DNA of 64,000 bases from Allodiplogaster sudhausi (Eukaryota > Nematoda > Chromadorea > Rhabditida > Diplogasteridae), in NCBI GenBank assembly GCA_945643635.1, contig CALZFC010000005.1, positions 5,917,001 to 5,981,000 on the forward strand. Direction: 5' to 3'. Shown piece by piece: positions 61,646 to 64,000 of this stretch; position 1 is the stretch's first letter; every line of letters begins with the position of its first letter. Below the pieces are notes generated by a model, which saw nothing but the letters and a program-made list of their open reading frames with translations, did not search any database and was not told where the DNA came from. A program made the translations under genes and the position numbers.

Positions 61646-62899
61646 GGGAAAGAGGTAGAAGGTGAGGGAGAGAGAGAAGAGGTGAGGGAGAGGGGGAGAG
61701 AAAGGGAGAGAGGGGAAACAGGTAGAAGATGAGGGAGAGGGAGGGAGAGACTGAGGTAGAGGGTGAGGGAGAGGGGGAGAGAAAGGGAGAGAGGGGGAAA
61801 CAGGTAAGAGGTGAGGGAGACGGAGAGAGAGAAAGCGGTAGACGGTGAGGGAGAGGGGGAATGAGGGAGAGAGAGGGAAACAGGTAGAAAGTGAGGGAGA
61901 GGGGAGAGGGAAGAGGTCGAAGGTGAGGGATAGGAAAAGAGAGGGGTTAAAGAATAGTTATTATGCTTAGTAATAGGAAAACCTCATGTTCCGACTCGAG
62001 TCCGGCATTCTTCCAATCTTCCCTTTGCTTGGCCCACTCTCCCTCGAGTTTTCTCCAAAGTTCTTGTTCGTGGTTGTCTGTGAATTCTCGCGACCATTCA
62101 TCGGCTATCTTCAATACGAATGATCAGTTCATAAAAGATATAAGAATGGTGTAACCTGATGAGTCGTGTTGGAGGTGTCAAAGGAATCAAGAAACTCGGC
62201 CGACCACATCGAGCCTTGCGGTTGCACCCTTCCACTCTCGCCCCTGTAGACATAAATGTTGACTTTGAGCAGATCTGCAAAGCTCTGACTTGAAGAGATC
62301 GGGAGGAAGTTGAGGCGAGTTGGCACTTCGCCAAGCGGTCTCCAGGCTGTTTCCTGAACTCTGCGCCCCCATCTGTTCAGCCCACTGTGCAGCCAACTGG
62401 GAAGAAGCGAATTCATTGGCCCAGGCGGAGGAGACTGGCAGGGCCAAGGGTATGGGAGTGGACGAAGAGGACAGACCAGGGCGAGAAGTCAGCTGCCGGG
62501 ACAGAGACTGAACACAACTTATTCTTCAATCCAGAAGTTCTTTTGCAATTTAATTTAACGTTTCTATAACCTTCATGTCAAAGGAAGTTGGCGCATTCGC
62601 TGAATCTGCCTGCTTCGCCAAGAATTCCATGGCAAAAGCATCTCCAAGAGAACCTTGTGGAAGAAATGCATTTGCTCCTGCAAAAGTGGATATTTTGATA
62701 TTTGAAATGAAGCCACTCTACGGTGGAAATGTTAGCTCTCCTTCTGCACACAAATGAGTAGAAGAGAGTTACTATTCAATTGAATGGACATGCCTCGTGA
62801 AGTGCTCGGAGATATGCGAGAATTCGATTCTCCGTAGTTCTTTGCAAGAGAGACAAGAGCGTTCGATCGACCGCATTCTCCTTCCACCACGGATTTCAT
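60016..62899 (-). CDS. PEX5: Peroxisomal targeting signal 1 receptor PEX5
   Basis: PEX5 carries PTS1 cargo to the peroxisome membrane and is recycled by ubiquitination on an N-terminal cysteine. The start at 62899 gives MKSVVEGECGRSNALVSLAK, matching the family N-terminus with the conserved Cys at position 9; an in-frame TTG upstream is not a likely start. The following exons carry WxxxF/Y-type motifs that bind PEX14/PEX13 (AWANEF, WAEQM, WSAEF, WSREF). TPR repeats follow: GDADAWCKLGLAHAENEHDD, AIQAFRKALHIQPNNEEALL, LQNALGVLYNLGRNFDRAID, LWNRLGATLANGERTAEAIS, AYREALRLYPSYVRARYNIG, ISCMHLSSYREAVEHFTSAL. It ends with DSRDLSALRNALNAPLPWAS at 60016. Two introns are packed with purine repeats on the + strand. 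Confidence 0.94.
60925..61335. repeat. Purine-rich repeat in PEX5 intron
   Basis: GAGAGA-rich sequence with a minisatellite phase (GAGAGAAAGCAGAGAGAGAC-type units, about 28-bp spacing) at 61145-61320. Confidence 0.8.
61610..61945. repeat. Purine minisatellite in PEX5 intron
   Basis: (GA)n then degenerate tandem copies of GGGGAAACAGGTAGAAGATG-AGGGAGAG-type units, roughly 40-60 bases each. Confidence 0.8.
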
Positions 62900-63568
62900 A
62901 ACTGGCTTCGCCAATTAGCCTCTTTTTTAAATTTAGGCTTGTTGAAGGATCTGAAACATCATTTTTCATAGTTACTGTTAATTTAATTTTAGATCAATTG
63001 ACGAAAACTAAGAAGGCTAGAAACGCAGAACAGCAGACTCGATGAGCCAAGAGTCATTTCCATTCTCGTACTGTTGTGGCCAGCCCACAGACTACAAAGG
63101 AGAGAAAAGAGAAGAAAGAGAAGGAGCGAGAGGGCGAGAGAGAAAGAGAAGACGAGAGGGAGAGAGAGAGAGTGGATGGCTGGTATTTTGTGTAGTCTGG
63201 TCGCCTTGCGCAGTCAGTAACATCACCTCTCTTAAGTTTTCTTCTTTCTAATCGAATATGCTTCTCTATGTTACCTTCTCTGCTTCTAAGAATCATCCGA
63301 TCTCTCTCTCTCTCTCTCTCTGTCTTCTCTCTCTCTCTCTATCTCTCTAATACATATCTATGCAACATCCTTCTTCGCTGCCTATTCTTTTAAATATTAG
63401 CACATCATTAGATACTCGATTAACCACTTATATGAGTAACGTTTTCAAATTAAAAAAAAATTTGCAGAATATTTGACCAACATAGAAGGCCACTGTCAAA
63501 GAATGATGAAGAATATTCACCCTCCTTTTTTCTCTTCCTAAGATGAACGAAAGAAAGAAACATACATA
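62900..63568. other. Upstream of PEX5; no gene recognised
   Basis: It should contain the PEX5 promoter. Microsatellites lie at 63095-63175 (GA) and 63300-63350 (CT). No coding signal. Confidence 0.45.
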
Positions 63569-64000
63569 CACACAAGAAAAAATACCATTGGATTTCCGAA
63601 TTTGCAATACACCTTGGGTGAATACCATTCCAAATAATAGATGTTCGCGCAAATTTAGTTCGGAAGCACTAGTATTGTGCAATGGTAAAAACCGCAATGG
63701 ATAATACTTTACTCTGAGCCCAACCTTAAGTGCGTCAGATAGTACTCCTTGGCGCAGTTCCATCTTGCGCATATATGGCGTCAAGCGGCAAGATTTGGTT
63801 GTGATTCAGTACTAGGTTGCAACCATAGTTTTTTTTACTTAATGTGTTTCATAGCTGGTTTTGATAACTTTACAATGTATCCGCTTTCCAGGAACGTGCT
63901 TACGACGGTTCATGCAGGGCGGCTCTGTCCCTTGGACACTCGCTTAGCAGGTATGGTTGAAATTTTTTTTATTACGGATGTTGTTAAGGGATGTTCTTCT
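63569..64000. mobile_element. Left end of a second CACACAAG-type element (truncated by window)
   Basis: CACACAAGAAAA at 63569-63580 is identical to both ends of the element at 53992-57300. It is followed by a different set of subterminal repeats, AATACCATTGG, AATACCATTCC, GCAATGGTAAAAACC and GCAATGGATAATAC, in both orientations. The other end lies outside the window, so the element cannot be confirmed. An exon-like segment, TTCCAG-GAACGTGC...AGCAG-GTATGG at about 63891-63951, may belong to it or to a gene beyond. Confidence 0.4.

Overview
The window is animal nuclear DNA. It carries intron-rich genes for a Ski/Sno-family corepressor, an atypical PKC with PB1, C1 and kinase domains, and a three-RRM CELF protein, a combination known from metazoans. 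Many introns are very short (about 45-60 bases in XRN1), gene spacing is tight, and (GA)n/(CT)n microsatellites are everywhere. The species cannot be named from this; a small invertebrate with a compact genome fits best.

Layout. 1-339 (-): 5' end of a secreted protein. 2614-3276 (+): possible disordered protein. 3607-6289 (-): VRK-type kinase. 6941-15108 (+): XRN1 5'-3' exoribonuclease, divergent from VRK. 15521-19178 (-): Ski/Sno-like protein, tail to tail with XRN1. 20435-24377 (-): atypical PKC. 25124-29153 (+): SRP72, divergent from aPKC, with two MITEs and two minisatellites in its introns. 29864-30583 (-): typical 2-Cys peroxiredoxin. 31448-36340: a complete Mutator-like (MULE) DNA transposon. 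37704-39881 (-): ALG2 mannosyltransferase. 40720-42518 (+): small Rossmann-type protein, perhaps a degenerate 3-hydroxyacyl-CoA dehydrogenase relative. 44368-49908 (-): CELF RNA-binding protein. About 49.9-53.9 kb: no gene recognised. 53992-57300: an element with CACACAAG-type inverted ends and many AAAGCGTT subterminal repeats, holding an array of exon-like units. 57781-59360 (-): unrecognised secreted protein. 60016-62899 (-): PEX5 peroxisomal import receptor. 63569-end: a second CACACAAG-type element end.

The host genes are housekeeping and signalling genes (RNA decay, ER targeting and glycosylation, peroxisome import, redox defence, polarity kinase). They look like ordinary neighbours rather than one pathway; three pairs are divergent and may share promoters.

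The most notable object is the MULE. It has 138/139-bp inverted ends that are almost identical, a perfect 9-bp target duplication, and a transposase of roughly 990 residues spread over about 24 exons whose phases all join without a stop. It keeps a D...D...CxxH...E core and a SWIM-like zinc finger. A 168-bp non-autonomous relative with its own perfect 9-bp duplication lies in an SRP72 intron.
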